9,270 nt of DNA from Nitrospirota bacterium (GTDB lineage Bacteria > Nitrospirota > Nitrospiria > Nitrospirales > Nitrospiraceae), in contig VBOM01000110.1 of the NCBI GenBank assembly GCA_005877535.1, forward strand, positions 1 to 9,270, written 5' to 3'. A program made the translations under genes and the position numbers. Shown in pieces: positions 1 to 6,209 of the stretch. Each line of letters starts with the position of its first letter. Position 1 is the first letter of the stretch. Below the pieces are notes generated by a model. That model did not search any database. It was not told where the DNA came from and saw nothing but the letters and a program-made list of their open reading frames with translations.

Positions 1-1
1 T

Positions 2-163
2 CCTGGACAGCGAGAGCATGTGACGACCATACAGAGATGTGCGCAAGATCTCCTGGCCCTCCACAACGATATGCACGAGTTCATGCTGGTCGGAGACAAG
101 AAACTTGGACAGGAGAGCGTCAATGACGACGGCCATCCCATCGGTGAGAACAGAAAGAAATAA
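2..163 (+). CDS. 3' end of an unidentified gene (partial)
   Basis: An open frame enters from the left edge and ends at TAA 161-163, giving about 53 C-terminal residues (fragment ...DLLALHNDMHEFMLVGDKK..., ending GENRKK). The stop codon directly abuts the ATG of the next gene (TAAATG), an arrangement typical of co-transcribed, translationally coupled genes. The fragment is hydrophilic and probably helical, with no motif I recognise. Because the following gene is a response regulator, a signalling partner such as a sensor is a reasonable guess, but nothing in the sequence proves it. The frame could also be open by chance over so short a distance. Confidence 0.45.
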   Translation, partial: PGQREHVTTIQRCAQDLLALHNDMHEFMLVGDKKLGQESVNDDGHPIGENRKK

Positions 164-2056
164 ATGACCAGGGATGCCAATAACCAAAACCTTCGGATCT
201 TGGTGATCGACGACAACGAATCTATCCATGAGGATTTTCGTAAGATCTTATTGCCGCCGAAAGATTCTGACTCGCTCGATCAGGCACGGGTGGCCTTGTT
301 CGGAGAGACACCCAGTCTTCCGGCACAGGAGCACTACGAGCTCGAGTTCGCGGATCAGGGGCGAGAGGGGTTAGGTTTGGTCCAGAGTGCTCAACGGGAG
401 GGGCACCCCTACGCGATGGCCTTCGTGGACATGCGTATGCCGCCTGGATGGGACGGCCTCGAAACGATCGAACATCTCTGGTATGTCGCTCCTGACCTCG
501 AAATCGTGGTTTGCACAGCCTATGCCGATCATCCATGGGAAGACGTGAGTCGCCGAATCGGGAACACCGATAAGCTGCTCATCCTACTGAAACCCTTCAA
601 CAGCATCGAAGTTGTTCAACTGGCAAATTCGCTCACGAAGAAATGGAACATGACACATTTGCTCAATCTGCAGATTGAATGTCTCGCGTCCTGCGTGAAC
701 CAGCGAACGGCCGAATTGTGCGAAGCGAAAGACCGACTTCAAGAAAACATCGCCCGCAGGATCGCGGACACTGTGAAGGATCAGCCTCGGGACGATGCCG
801 CGGCATCGTGTCGCGGGAAAGAAGAGTTTTTGGCGATCATGAGCCATGAAATTCTCACGCCTATTAATGAACTGGTCGGCAAGGTAGGTCTGTTGTTCGA
901 GGATGAGAGTTTCCATGAAGCGCGAGCGGCGTTGTTCGGCGATCTGCCGCTCTTGCGGGAACCCGAACGGTTCGAACTGGACTGCGCCGATCAGGGGCAA
1001 TCTGGTCTCACCTTGGTGAACCAGGCACGAAATGAAGGCCGGCCTTATGCGGTGGCGTTTGTTGATATGAGGATGCCGCCAGGGTGGGATGGCCTGGAAA
1101 CCATCGAACATCTCTGGAAAGCGGACGCAGGGCTTCAGGTGGTCATCTGTACGGCATACTCCGACCAGCCGTGGGACGAAATCAAAGAACGTATCGGCCG
1201 AAACGACCAGCTGTTGATCCTCCAGAAACCGTTTAACGGTATTGAAGTGTCGCAGCTTGCCATCGCACTCTGTCGAAAATGGGATCTTGCACACGAGGTA
1301 GCAGGGCAACTGGATGAATTGAGCAAACAGGTCAACGAACGAACGGCAGAACTCCGGTGTGCGAACGAGCAACTGACACAATCCAATGCAGCCTTGGTGC
1401 GAACCGTGACGGATCTTGAAGTGGCACAAGCGGAAATTTTGCGACAAAACGACGAACTAGAGCGTCTCGCATCTCGAGACCTACTTACCGGATGCTTCAA
1501 CCGCCGCGCTTTTTACGTGCAATTTGAGAAGGCTTTTGCCGAGAGTCGCGAACATGACACCGAACTTTGCTGTTTGATGGTAGACATCGACCATTTTAAA
1601 CGTATTAACGACCAATTTGGACATGCGGTGGGGGATCAAGCCATCCAAGCTGTTGCCAGCTGCCTGAGCGCCGAGTTGCGATTGACGGACACCGTTGGCC
1701 GCTATGGCGGAGAGGAATTCTGTTTAATGTTTCCGCGCACCAAGCTGGCTGAAGCCGCTAATCTGGCGGAACGTCTTCGGATTCGTGTCAAAACAGAGGC
1801 TGGGGTCAGGATGCGAATGGCATCCCGCTTGGTGATCACAGTGAGTTGCGGCGTTTCATCTACGGCGTTTGGAGCGAGGACGCCCTTGGAGCTGATCGAT
1901 CAAGCGGACAAGGGTCTCTATGCGGCCAAGGAAGGTGGACGGAATTGTGTCATGGCGCTTGAACCTATTATCGCCGGGTCGAACGCTTCCAATCAGGTTG
2001 AGCCGCAAGTCAGGCGGATCACTCCACGGGAGTCGAACCTACCGGCTTCACGGTAA
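164..2056 (+). CDS. Response regulator diguanylate cyclase, REC - HisKA remnant - truncated REC - GGDEF
   Basis: Predicted cytoplasmic signalling enzyme making c-di-GMP from two GTP. Residues 11-150 form a complete receiver: acidic pair D16-D17, phosphoacceptor D89 in VDMRMPPGWDG, T118 and K143 (KPF). A helical linker (about 165-205) follows. Residues 221-236 read FLAIMSHEILTPINEL, a histidine-kinase H-box with H228, but no ATPase domain (N or G boxes) follows. A second receiver starts abruptly near residue 246, retaining D301, T330 and K355 but lacking the first strand and acidic pair, so it probably cannot bind Mg2+ normally. A second linker (383-430) leads to GGDEF (about 435-600) with DLLTGCFNRR, metal-binding D474, the active-site GGEEF at 515-519, and an inhibitory site R506-L-T-D509 exactly five residues upstream. 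The cyclase therefore looks active and product-inhibited. The ATG abuts the previous stop; the Shine-Dalgarno is weak. The last ~30 residues are low-complexity and beyond the domain. The overall architecture suggests fusion of a REC-histidine kinase with a REC-GGDEF regulator. Confidence 0.9.
   Translation: MTRDANNQNLRILVIDDNESIHEDFRKILLPPKDSDSLDQARVALFGETPSLPAQEHYELEFADQGREGLGLVQSAQREGHPYAMAFVDMRMPPGWDGLETIEHLWYVAPDLEIVVCTAYADHPWEDVSRRIGNTDKLLILLKPFNSIEVVQLANSLTKKWNMTHLLNLQIECLASCVNQRTAELCEAKDRLQENIARRIADTVKDQPRDDAAASCRGKEEFLAIMSHEILTPINELVGKVGLLFEDESFHEARAALFGDLPLLREPERFELDCADQGQSGLTLVNQARNEGRPYAVAFVDMRMPPGWDGLETIEHLWKADAGLQVVICTAYSDQPWDEIKERIGRNDQLLILQKPFNGIEVSQLAIALCRKWDLAHEVAGQLDELSKQVNERTAELRCANEQLTQSNAALVRTVTDLEVAQAEILRQNDELERLASRDLLTGCFNRRAFYVQFEKAFAESREHDTELCCLMVDIDHFKRINDQFGHAVGDQAIQAVASCLSAELRLTDTVGRYGGEEFCLMFPRTKLAEAANLAERLRIRVKTEAGVRMRMASRLVITVSCGVSSTAFGARTPLELIDQADKGLYAAKEGGRNCVMALEPIIAGSNASNQVEPQVRRITPRESNLPASR
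263..1399 (+). repeat. Diverged in-gene duplication of receiver plus linker
   Basis: Protein residues about 34-200 (bases 263-763) and about 246-412 (bases 899-1399) align without gaps at a constant offset of 212 residues. Anchors are A41-R42 with A253-R254, D89 with D301, K143 with K355, and the linker VNQRTAEL at 178 with VNERTAEL at 390. A 21-residue stretch around the phosphoacceptor (86-106 and 298-318) is identical in protein but differs at many third codon positions. The copies are therefore diverged paralogues, not a recent tandem duplication. Only the segment between them (about 200-245) carries the HisKA fragment. Confidence 0.8.
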
Positions 2057-2185
2057 AGGACTCTTGTCTTGTCGCCGATGTGAGGCAGCAATGCCCGATC
2101 GGTTCCACGAACGACCGTCATATTTCTTGTCGCGCCCATCCAGCCAGATTCGACGATCTCGGAGTCGAGTGTTCCTTGTCCGGAA

Positions 2186-2208
2186 TGCCGAGGCCCGCCT
2201 TCTCGGCA
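2186..2208. repeat. Perfect 7-bp inverted repeat (hairpin)
   Basis: TGCCGAG (2186-2192) and CTCGGCA (2202-2208) are exact reverse complements separated by a 9-base loop. No T-tract follows on either strand, so it is a poor candidate for a classical intrinsic terminator. It might be a structured element in the 3' region of the diguanylate cyclase transcript or chance. Confidence 0.35.
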
Positions 2209-2644
2209 GTAAAATATGGGCGCAGGCTCTAAGGCACGAGCTATCAAAGACTCTACAGCGAAGGCGCCCCTCACCTTGGATGCATATAAGACTGTCTGGG
2301 CAATTGCCGTGAGGAAAGCGGGATTGTCTGCCAATCGCGCTGACCAAGTTTGGGTTTCAGTCGAATGTGATCGCGGATGGAACTATGCCGAATACGTTGC
2401 CGGGGGCGTCCCATCAAGAAGAGACCAATATTAAGGCGATGGGATCCAAGATCGCGCCTGTCTCTATACGATGGGTGAGATCCGCGAGTGTGATGTCGGT
2501 TGGGTAGCTTCACCTTTCAATGGGCCTGGTGCGGCGAATTCTGGCTAGTCGTGCGGCTTCCACAAGTGTGTGTGCAGACGGTGAGGGTCGCAGATGAACA
2601 TCCCATCTCGCTCAACGGGGCTTCCGCACGAAACCTTAGTTTTC

Positions 2645-2673
2645 TTGACAGAGAAGAGGAGATCGTCTATCCG
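2645..2673 (+). promoter_or_regulatory. Possible sigma-70 promoter for the PilZ gene
   Basis: A perfect -35 box TTGACA (2645-2650) is followed after exactly 17 bases by TATCCG (2668-2673), a weak -10 match (3 of 6). It points toward the PilZ start about 75 bases downstream. The spacing is ideal but the -10 is poor, so this is tentative. Confidence 0.3.
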
Positions 2674-2749
2674 TGGACAAGAGAGGGCAAGGGTTGTCGG
2701 CAAAGCGAGCATGGCAACTAGCAGGAACAGATGGTAAGGGACTGATGAT

Positions 2750-3268
2750 ATGGGCCGCATCCTGAGCTGTCCGCGGTGCCAGAAGGACGACATTTTGCGG
2801 TCTCACCCGCAATCGGCACGCGAGCACCTCGCCTCCTTCATCTTCGTGGCGCCATTCCGCTGTCTATCGTGCAGTCACCGCTTTCTGGCGTCCCATCTTT
2901 GGCTGGATCATTCCACGCATCCGATCGACCGCCGCGAACACCTCCGGATTCCCGTGCGACTCTATCTCTCATTCTCCGGGGGCAAGGTTCGCGGTGAAGG
3001 AACGGTGCTCGATCTCTCGATGGGAGGCTGTATCATCAAGTGCGGGACCCAGGTCCATGCGGACGACATCTTCTATCTGCAATTGTCGCTTGGCGACGGT
3101 GAACTTCCTCTCGAAGTTGCAGCGATGGTCCGTTCTGTGAGCGCTCGCGGCATCGCCTTCAAGTTCCTTCGGGCCGCGCAAGAGAACAAGCGCCTGCTTG
3201 CTTTCGTCCAGGCCCAGACACCGGATCAGCCGGACAAATCCTCAGGCAAAGTCGGTGTCGCAGCCTGA
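2750..3268 (+). CDS. Zinc-ribbon PilZ-domain protein, likely c-di-GMP receptor
   Basis: Predicted soluble 172-residue protein. The N-terminus carries two cysteine knuckles, CPRC (C7, C10) and CLSC (C38, C41), a four-cysteine zinc-ribbon pattern. The PilZ domain occupies about residues 60-155 and has both c-di-GMP-binding motifs: RxxxR (R62-E-H-L-R66, within RREHLR) and DxSxxG (D88-L-S-M-G-G93). By family knowledge it should bind c-di-GMP and pass the signal to an unknown partner; the zinc ribbon could mediate protein or nucleic acid contact. The C-terminus (about 156-172) is a hydrophilic tail. The start ATG follows AAGGG at 2736-2740 with a 9-base gap. The gene lies downstream of a diguanylate cyclase, consistent with a common signalling theme, but 690 bases separate them. 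An inverted-repeat element follows its stop. Confidence 0.85.
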   Translation: MGRILSCPRCQKDDILRSHPQSAREHLASFIFVAPFRCLSCSHRFLASHLWLDHSTHPIDRREHLRIPVRLYLSFSGGKVRGEGTVLDLSMGGCIIKCGTQVHADDIFYLQLSLGDGELPLEVAAMVRSVSARGIAFKFLRAAQENKRLLAFVQAQTPDQPDKSSGKVGVAA

Positions 3269-3335
3269 ACAGGTCGGTGAATCCCTTGCCTCGCCATAAC
3301 ATCAACATCGTAAACAGAATAGGGTTCAACGTGAT

Positions 3336-3353
3336 TAGCAGGCTGTAGAAAGA
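3336..3353 (+). repeat. Left terminal inverted repeat
   Basis: TAGCAGGCTGTAGAAAGA, pairing with 3582-3599 at 15 of 18 positions (mismatches at positions 8, 12 and 17 of the repeat). It begins 67 bases after the PilZ stop codon. Confidence 0.5.
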
Positions 3354-3411
3354 CTACTTTGGCAGGCTAGAACTTCGAGGGTTTCTGCCTGGGCACTACA
3401 GAGGAATAACC

Positions 3412-3434
3412 CGGCAGGACGCTCAAACCTGCCG
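3412..3434 (+). terminator. Possible intrinsic terminator after the PilZ gene
   Basis: CGGCAGG (3412-3418) and CCTGCCG (3428-3434) form a perfect 7-bp GC-rich stem with a 9-base loop, followed by the T-rich run TCTTCTTCGTTTGTTG. The T-tract is interrupted, so termination efficiency is uncertain. It lies inside the inverted-repeat element, about 145 bases after the PilZ stop. Confidence 0.35.
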
Positions 3435-3581
3435 TCTTCTTCGTTTGTTGTTCGTGATGCAATTCCGGAATCTTCCGACCTGTTGCTCTGTTGAATGTTC
3501 TGAATTCGTCAGCTCGACCGAAATATTCCACTTTACGCTTCATAAGTGTCGTGAGCGACGCGGGAACGCCGCTGGACGGCC

Positions 3582-3599
3582 TTTTTCAACAACCTGCTA
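3582..3599 (-). repeat. Right terminal inverted repeat
   Basis: On the minus strand this reads TAGCAGGTTGTTGAAAAA. Its first three bases (TAG, 3599-3597) are the stop codon of the minus-strand hypothetical gene, so the element end appears to have set or replaced that gene's 3' end. Confidence 0.5.
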
Positions 3600-3902
3600 G
3601 ATCGGAGTTTCCCAGGCAGAGGGAAGTGGATGGCTGTTGACCAATTCCTGGTGAGCAGCGAGATCGTAGGGTTCAATGGTGAGATCGTGCTCATCGAGCG
3701 GCTCCGGGCAGGCAGGGGAACAGAGGTAGGTACGATACGATTCAGCCTTCTCTTTCGTCGCGAACCGGCACAGCCCATATTCCGGCATCCCGGATGAGGG
3801 ATACCAAAACGCCAGCTCAATCGCACTTCCCTGGTAGATGCCGAGGGTGTCGTGCTTGATCTGAAACCCGCCGGGCAAATGTGAAGAGGGTTCAAGCGAC
3901 AT
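3597..3902 (-). CDS. Small hypothetical protein
   Basis: A 101-residue soluble protein I do not recognise. It begins MSLEPSSHLPGGFQIKHD and has a mixed, natural composition with aromatic-rich strands (AIELAFWYPSSG, EYGLCRFATKEKAESY) and an acidic C-terminal part ending SAWETPI. It contains three cysteines, no membrane segment and no signal peptide. The open frame extends upstream to an ATG at 3941, but that ATG lies within an extended -10 element. I therefore prefer the start at 3902, preceded by GGAGGCAAGG (3919-3910). The stop TAG (3599-3597) lies in the right terminal repeat of the neighbouring element, so the native C-terminus may have been altered. It is divergently oriented to lemA. Function unknown. 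Confidence 0.65.
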   Translation of the reverse strand: MSLEPSSHLPGGFQIKHDTLGIYQGSAIELAFWYPSSGMPEYGLCRFATKEKAESYRTYLCSPACPEPLDEHDLTIEPYDLAAHQELVNSHPLPSAWETPI

Positions 3903-3939
3903 CGGACGGCCTTGCCTCCATATCATAATCGATTTTCCC

Positions 3940-3948
3940 ATGATAGCA
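3940..3948 (-). promoter_or_regulatory. Extended -10 promoter for the minus-strand hypothetical gene
   Basis: On the minus strand, 3948-3940 reads TGCTATCAT, an extended -10 (TGn plus TATCAT, 5 of 6 to TATAAT). Transcription would begin near 3933, leaving a leader of about 30 bases with a GGAGG site before the ATG at 3902. This supports the shorter start of that gene. No clear -35 box is seen, as is usual for extended -10 promoters. Confidence 0.4.
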
Positions 3949-3985
3949 TGACCGATCCCCCGCGCTATAGACCGGCGTGGGCGAG

Positions 3986-3993
3986 AAGGAGGA
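3986..3993 (+). promoter_or_regulatory. Strong ribosome binding site deciding the lemA start
   Basis: AAGGAGGA lies five bases before the ATG at 3999. The frame is open further upstream to 3912, but only this start has a strong site and places a signal sequence at the N-terminus. Confidence 0.8.
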
Positions 3994-3998
3994 TAGCC

Positions 3999-4601
3999 AT
4001 GGGCTGTCGTATTTCGGTATTCACCACCATCGCCATCACGGTTCTGTTCGTAGAACTCTCAGGGTGCGGCTACAATGATCTCCAGGGATTAGATGAAGAC
4101 ACAAAAGCCGCGTGGAGCGAAGTGGTCAGTCAGTACCAGCGGCGGGCCGATCTGATCCCGAATTTGGTCGCGACCGTCAAAGGCTATGCCGCGCATGAGA
4201 AGGATACGCTTGAAGGGGTGGTGCAGGCGCGTGCTCAAGCCACGGGGATTCAAGTGACGCCTGAAACATTAAAGGATCCGGCCGCCTTCGAACAATTCCA
4301 AAAAGCACAGGCGGGCCTCACGTCAGCGTTAGGCCGCCTCATCGCTATTGCAGAGAATTATCCTAATCTGAAAGCCGACCAGAACTTCCGTGATCTCCAG
4401 AGTCAACTCGAAGGGACAGAGAATCGCATCGCCGTCGCGCGCAAGCGCTACATCGAAAAAGTGGCGGAGTACAACAAAGGCGTCCGCTATTTCCCCACGA
4501 ACCTGACAGCCAAGTTTATGCTTCACATGGAGGAAAAGCCGAATTTCAGCGTGGCAGATGAGAAAGCTGTGGCGAAGCCACCCGAAGTCAAATTCAACTG
4601 A
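3999..4601 (+). CDS. lemA: LemA family lipoprotein
   Basis: Envelope protein of the LemA family, 200 residues from this start, typical of the family. The N-terminus is a lipoprotein signal: a hydrophobic stretch (about 8-20) followed by the lipobox L-S-G-C with the lipidated cysteine at C23. The mature part is helical and carries the family hallmarks: AWSEVVSQYQRRADLIPNLV near the start of the helical bundle, followed by VKGYAAHEKDTL, then AIAENYPNLKADQNF, a LEGTENRIAVARKRY helix and the YNKGVRYFPTN motif. The precise biochemical role of LemA is not established; it commonly sits next to TPM-domain genes, as here. It heads a plus-strand operon, with the next start 28 bases after its stop. The lipobox implies membrane anchoring; many LemA proteins instead use a plain N-terminal transmembrane helix. 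Confidence 0.93.
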   Translation: MGCRISVFTTIAITVLFVELSGCGYNDLQGLDEDTKAAWSEVVSQYQRRADLIPNLVATVKGYAAHEKDTLEGVVQARAQATGIQVTPETLKDPAAFEQFQKAQAGLTSALGRLIAIAENYPNLKADQNFRDLQSQLEGTENRIAVARKRYIEKVAEYNKGVRYFPTNLTAKFMLHMEEKPNFSVADEKAVAKPPEVKFN

Positions 4602-4629
4602 GTTCACGCATTCGATGGAAGCCCTCAAC

Positions 4630-5511
4630 ATGAGCCGTGTCTGGCATGAGCCGGCGCGGCTCATGCTATGTCTCTGCCTGCTTCTCTGCCCCGTTTCGGC
4701 CTGGGCGCTCGAAGTTCCGACCTTGACAGGGCGCGTCGTCGATCTCGCACACGTGCTGCCGCCCAACATAGTCGAATCACTCACCGCACGACTCAAGGCG
4801 CACGAAGAGACCACCAGCAACCAAGTCACGGTGCTCGTGCTTCCTTCCCTCGAAGAGGAACCGCTCGAATCCTTCTCCCACCGTGTTTCGACGACGTGGA
4901 AACTGGGCCAGAAAGGGACAGACAACGGCGTCCTGCTATTGGTGGCCATGAAGGAACGCAAAATTCGTATTGAAGTCGGCTATGGTTTGGAAGGCGCACT
5001 GACCGATGCGCGGTCGGCGCAGATCATCAGACAGGAAATCGTCCCACGGTTTCGCGCCGGCGATGTGCCAGGCGGGGTGGCCGCAGGGGTGGACGCGATT
5101 CTGAAGACGATTGAAGGAACCTATCAGGCCTCCGACAAGACGGCTCCTGGGCTGGATAGCGATGCCATGGGGCAGGTCGTGGTAGCGGTGATTGTTGGAT
5201 TAGTCGTCGGGTTGGGCCTCATGAACGTCCATCGCCTCCTCGGTCCGGTCGCCGGCACAGGACTCTCCGTATTACTCGCGCCTTGGCTGGTACCTGCCCT
5301 GATTACCGGTGGGGTCACCCTGTTGCTGCTCACGTTGATCGGTGCGGCCAGTGCCGGAGGAGGAGGGCGCGGACGGCATCGCGGGGATGACTGGGTTTGG
5401 TACAGCAGTCGAAATGGGGGGTGGGGCGGAGGCTCGTTCGGCAGTGGTGGGGGTGGTTTCAGTGGCGGCGGGGGCGATTTCGGAGGAGGAGGCGCCAGTG
5501 GAGATTGGTAA
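4630..5511 (+). CDS. TPM-domain protein with signal peptide and Gly-rich tail (YgcG-like)
   Basis: Exported membrane protein of the TPM (YgcG) family, 293 residues from the chosen start. Residues 1-26 form a signal peptide (hydrophobic LMLCLCLLLCPVSA, likely cleavage after AWA). The TPM domain spans about 30-165, with the opening GRVVDLAHVLP and the conserved KGTDNGVLLLVA and RIEVGYGLEGALTD. Two hydrophobic segments (about 180-200 and 210-242) anchor it, and the C-terminus is a glycine/tryptophan-rich tail ending GGGGASGDW, the classic ending of this family. Family members have been linked to envelope maintenance and, in some plants and bacteria, to acid phosphatase or repair roles; none can be assigned here. 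An upstream ATG at 4615 is in frame; 4630 is preferred because GGAAG (4617-4621) sits eight bases before it and it starts the signal peptide cleanly. It lies between lemA and a second TPM gene. Confidence 0.9.
   Translation: MSRVWHEPARLMLCLCLLLCPVSAWALEVPTLTGRVVDLAHVLPPNIVESLTARLKAHEETTSNQVTVLVLPSLEEEPLESFSHRVSTTWKLGQKGTDNGVLLLVAMKERKIRIEVGYGLEGALTDARSAQIIRQEIVPRFRAGDVPGGVAAGVDAILKTIEGTYQASDKTAPGLDSDAMGQVVVAVIVGLVVGLGLMNVHRLLGPVAGTGLSVLLAPWLVPALITGGVTLLLLTLIGAASAGGGGRGRHRGDDWVWYSSRNGGWGGGSFGSGGGGFSGGGGDFGGGGASGDW
5482..5492 (+). promoter_or_regulatory. Ribosome binding site embedded in the Gly-rich coding tail
   Basis: GGAGGAGGAGG lies five bases before GTG 5498. These same bases encode part of the glycine tail (GGGG) of the upstream TPM protein, so the tail doubles as a Shine-Dalgarno for the overlapping downstream gene. 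This decides the GTG start, since the frame is open much further upstream. Confidence 0.7.
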
Positions 5512-6160
5512 CAGGCTGAAGTTGACCGCTGAAGAACGGGAGCGGATCCGGCTGGCCGTACAGGCGGCGGAACGGCGGACGAAAGCAGAAATCGTTCCAA
5601 TGATCGTGATGCGCTCGGGTCTGTATCGCGAGGTCCGGCATTGGGTCGGTCTCGGACTCGCACTCTTGGTGCTCACTATTCTGCTCACGATTGAATCGCA
5701 CTGGCTCCCGTGGGGTTGGCATGCTTCGAACGCGGCCTGGCTCCTGCTTTCGACGCTGGTGGCTTACGGGTGTGGCGTGTGGTTCGGGACCCTGTGGCCG
5801 GTCATTCGTTTCTGCGCCTCCGCAGAGCGGATGCGGCACAAAGTAAAACTCCGAGCCGAACGCGCGTTTTCTCAACATGCCGTATCACACACGCAGGAGC
5901 GCACGGGCGTGGTTATCATGCTGTCGATCCTGGAGCGACAGATCTACGTGTTGCCGGATCGATCGTTGGTTGGCCTGGCCTCGACCGACCAATGGGCGCA
6001 GGTCGTCCAAGCTGCCGTCGAACGGTTACAGGGCGGTGACATCGCCAGTGGGTTGTGCCAAGGGATCGAACGATGCGGCCTGCTGCTTGCCGACATCTGT
6101 CCTAGTCGTCAGGGTGACAACCCGAACGAATTACCGGACACATTGATCCAGGAGCCATAA
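5498..6160 (+). CDS. TPM-type integral membrane protein (COG3762-like)
   Basis: Membrane protein of 220 residues, the usual third member of lemA-TPM clusters. A short cytoplasmic helix-rich N-terminus (LTAEERERIRLAVQAAERRTKAEIVPMIV, about residues 9-38) resembles the first half of a TPM domain. Two transmembrane segments (about 47-67 and 78-103) interrupt it. The second half (about 123-195) resumes TPM-like sequence, with TGVVIMLSILERQIYVLPD and the helix WAQVVQAAVERLQGGDIASGLCQGIERCG. The start is GTG at 5498, overlapping the previous gene by 14 bases, with an excellent ribosome binding site; the frame extends back to 5342 but that part only mirrors the glycine-rich coding. Translational coupling to the upstream gene is expected. 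The biochemical activity is unknown. Confidence 0.85.
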   Translation: MEIGNRLKLTAEERERIRLAVQAAERRTKAEIVPMIVMRSGLYREVRHWVGLGLALLVLTILLTIESHWLPWGWHASNAAWLLLSTLVAYGCGVWFGTLWPVIRFCASAERMRHKVKLRAERAFSQHAVSHTQERTGVVIMLSILERQIYVLPDRSLVGLASTDQWAQVVQAAVERLQGGDIASGLCQGIERCGLLLADICPSRQGDNPNELPDTLIQEP

Positions 6161-6195
6161 TCATCGGCTTGATAGACTGCCCGGCGTCGTTCCGC

Positions 6196-6201
6196 TAGAA
6201 T
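6196..6201 (+). promoter_or_regulatory. Possible -10 box just before murJ
   Basis: TAGAAT lies eight bases before the ATG at 6210; a TTGATA at 6169-6174 is 21 bases upstream, too far for an ideal -35. If used, transcription would start about at the ATG and give a nearly leaderless murJ mRNA. No Shine-Dalgarno is visible upstream of 6210 or of the in-frame ATG at 6225, which fits that idea. Tentative. Confidence 0.25.
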
Positions 6202-6209
6202 CCCAATTC

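Larger units (their letters stand above)
2057..2749. other. Gene-poor spacer of about 690 bases
   Basis: I see no convincing gene here. Short open frames exist on both strands (for example 2216-2434 on +, 72 codons; 1993-2334 and 2271-2513 on -). None has a good ribosome binding site, a recognisable domain or a natural-looking protein composition, and they overlap each other. The stretch contains a perfect 7-bp hairpin (2186-2208) and a possible promoter (2645-2673) facing the PilZ gene. It may be decayed coding sequence, a long untranslated region or an unrecognised RNA. Confidence 0.5.
3336..3599. mobile_element. Inverted-repeat-bounded element, MITE/REP-like (264 bp)
   Basis: The left end TAGCAGGCTGTAGAAAGA (3336-3353) and the reverse complement of the right end, TAGCAGGTTGTTGAAAAA (3599-3582), match at 15 of 18 positions. 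Both ends are flanked outwardly by GAT (3333-3335 and 3600-3602 read gat on either side), which could be a 3-bp target duplication or chance. The interior holds no transposase frame. Part of the right arm (about 3549-3599) resembles intergenic repeats I associate with Nitrospira genomes. The right end lies over the stop codon of the minus-strand gene. Interpretation as a mobilised non-autonomous element is an inference. Confidence 0.5.

Noticed and set aside
584..1447. 287-codon open frame on the minus strand
   Set aside because: It lies entirely inside the strongly supported REC/GGDEF gene and shows no domain.
2028..2039. GGGAGTCGAACC, resembling the reverse complement of a tRNA T-loop (GGTTCGACTCCC)
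   Set aside because: The flanking bases do not form a five-pair T stem, and no matching acceptor strand or anticodon arm is found nearby. It lies in the coding tail of the diguanylate cyclase.
2040..2055. TACCG...CGGTA hairpin at the stop of the diguanylate cyclase as terminator
   Set aside because: The stem has only five pairs and no T-tract follows.
2216..2434. 72-codon open frame on + in the spacer
   Set aside because: There is no ribosome binding site and no recognisable feature, and competing frames of similar length lie on the other strand.
5342..5497. Longer N-terminus for the second TPM protein
   Set aside because: The extension is an out-of-frame reading of the glycine-rich tail; GTG 5498 has a strong ribosome binding site and starts at the family-like sequence.
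5124..5663. 179-codon proline-rich open frame on the minus strand
   Set aside because: It is the mirror of the glycine-rich tail and TPM coding sequence; composition is an artefact of the opposite strand.
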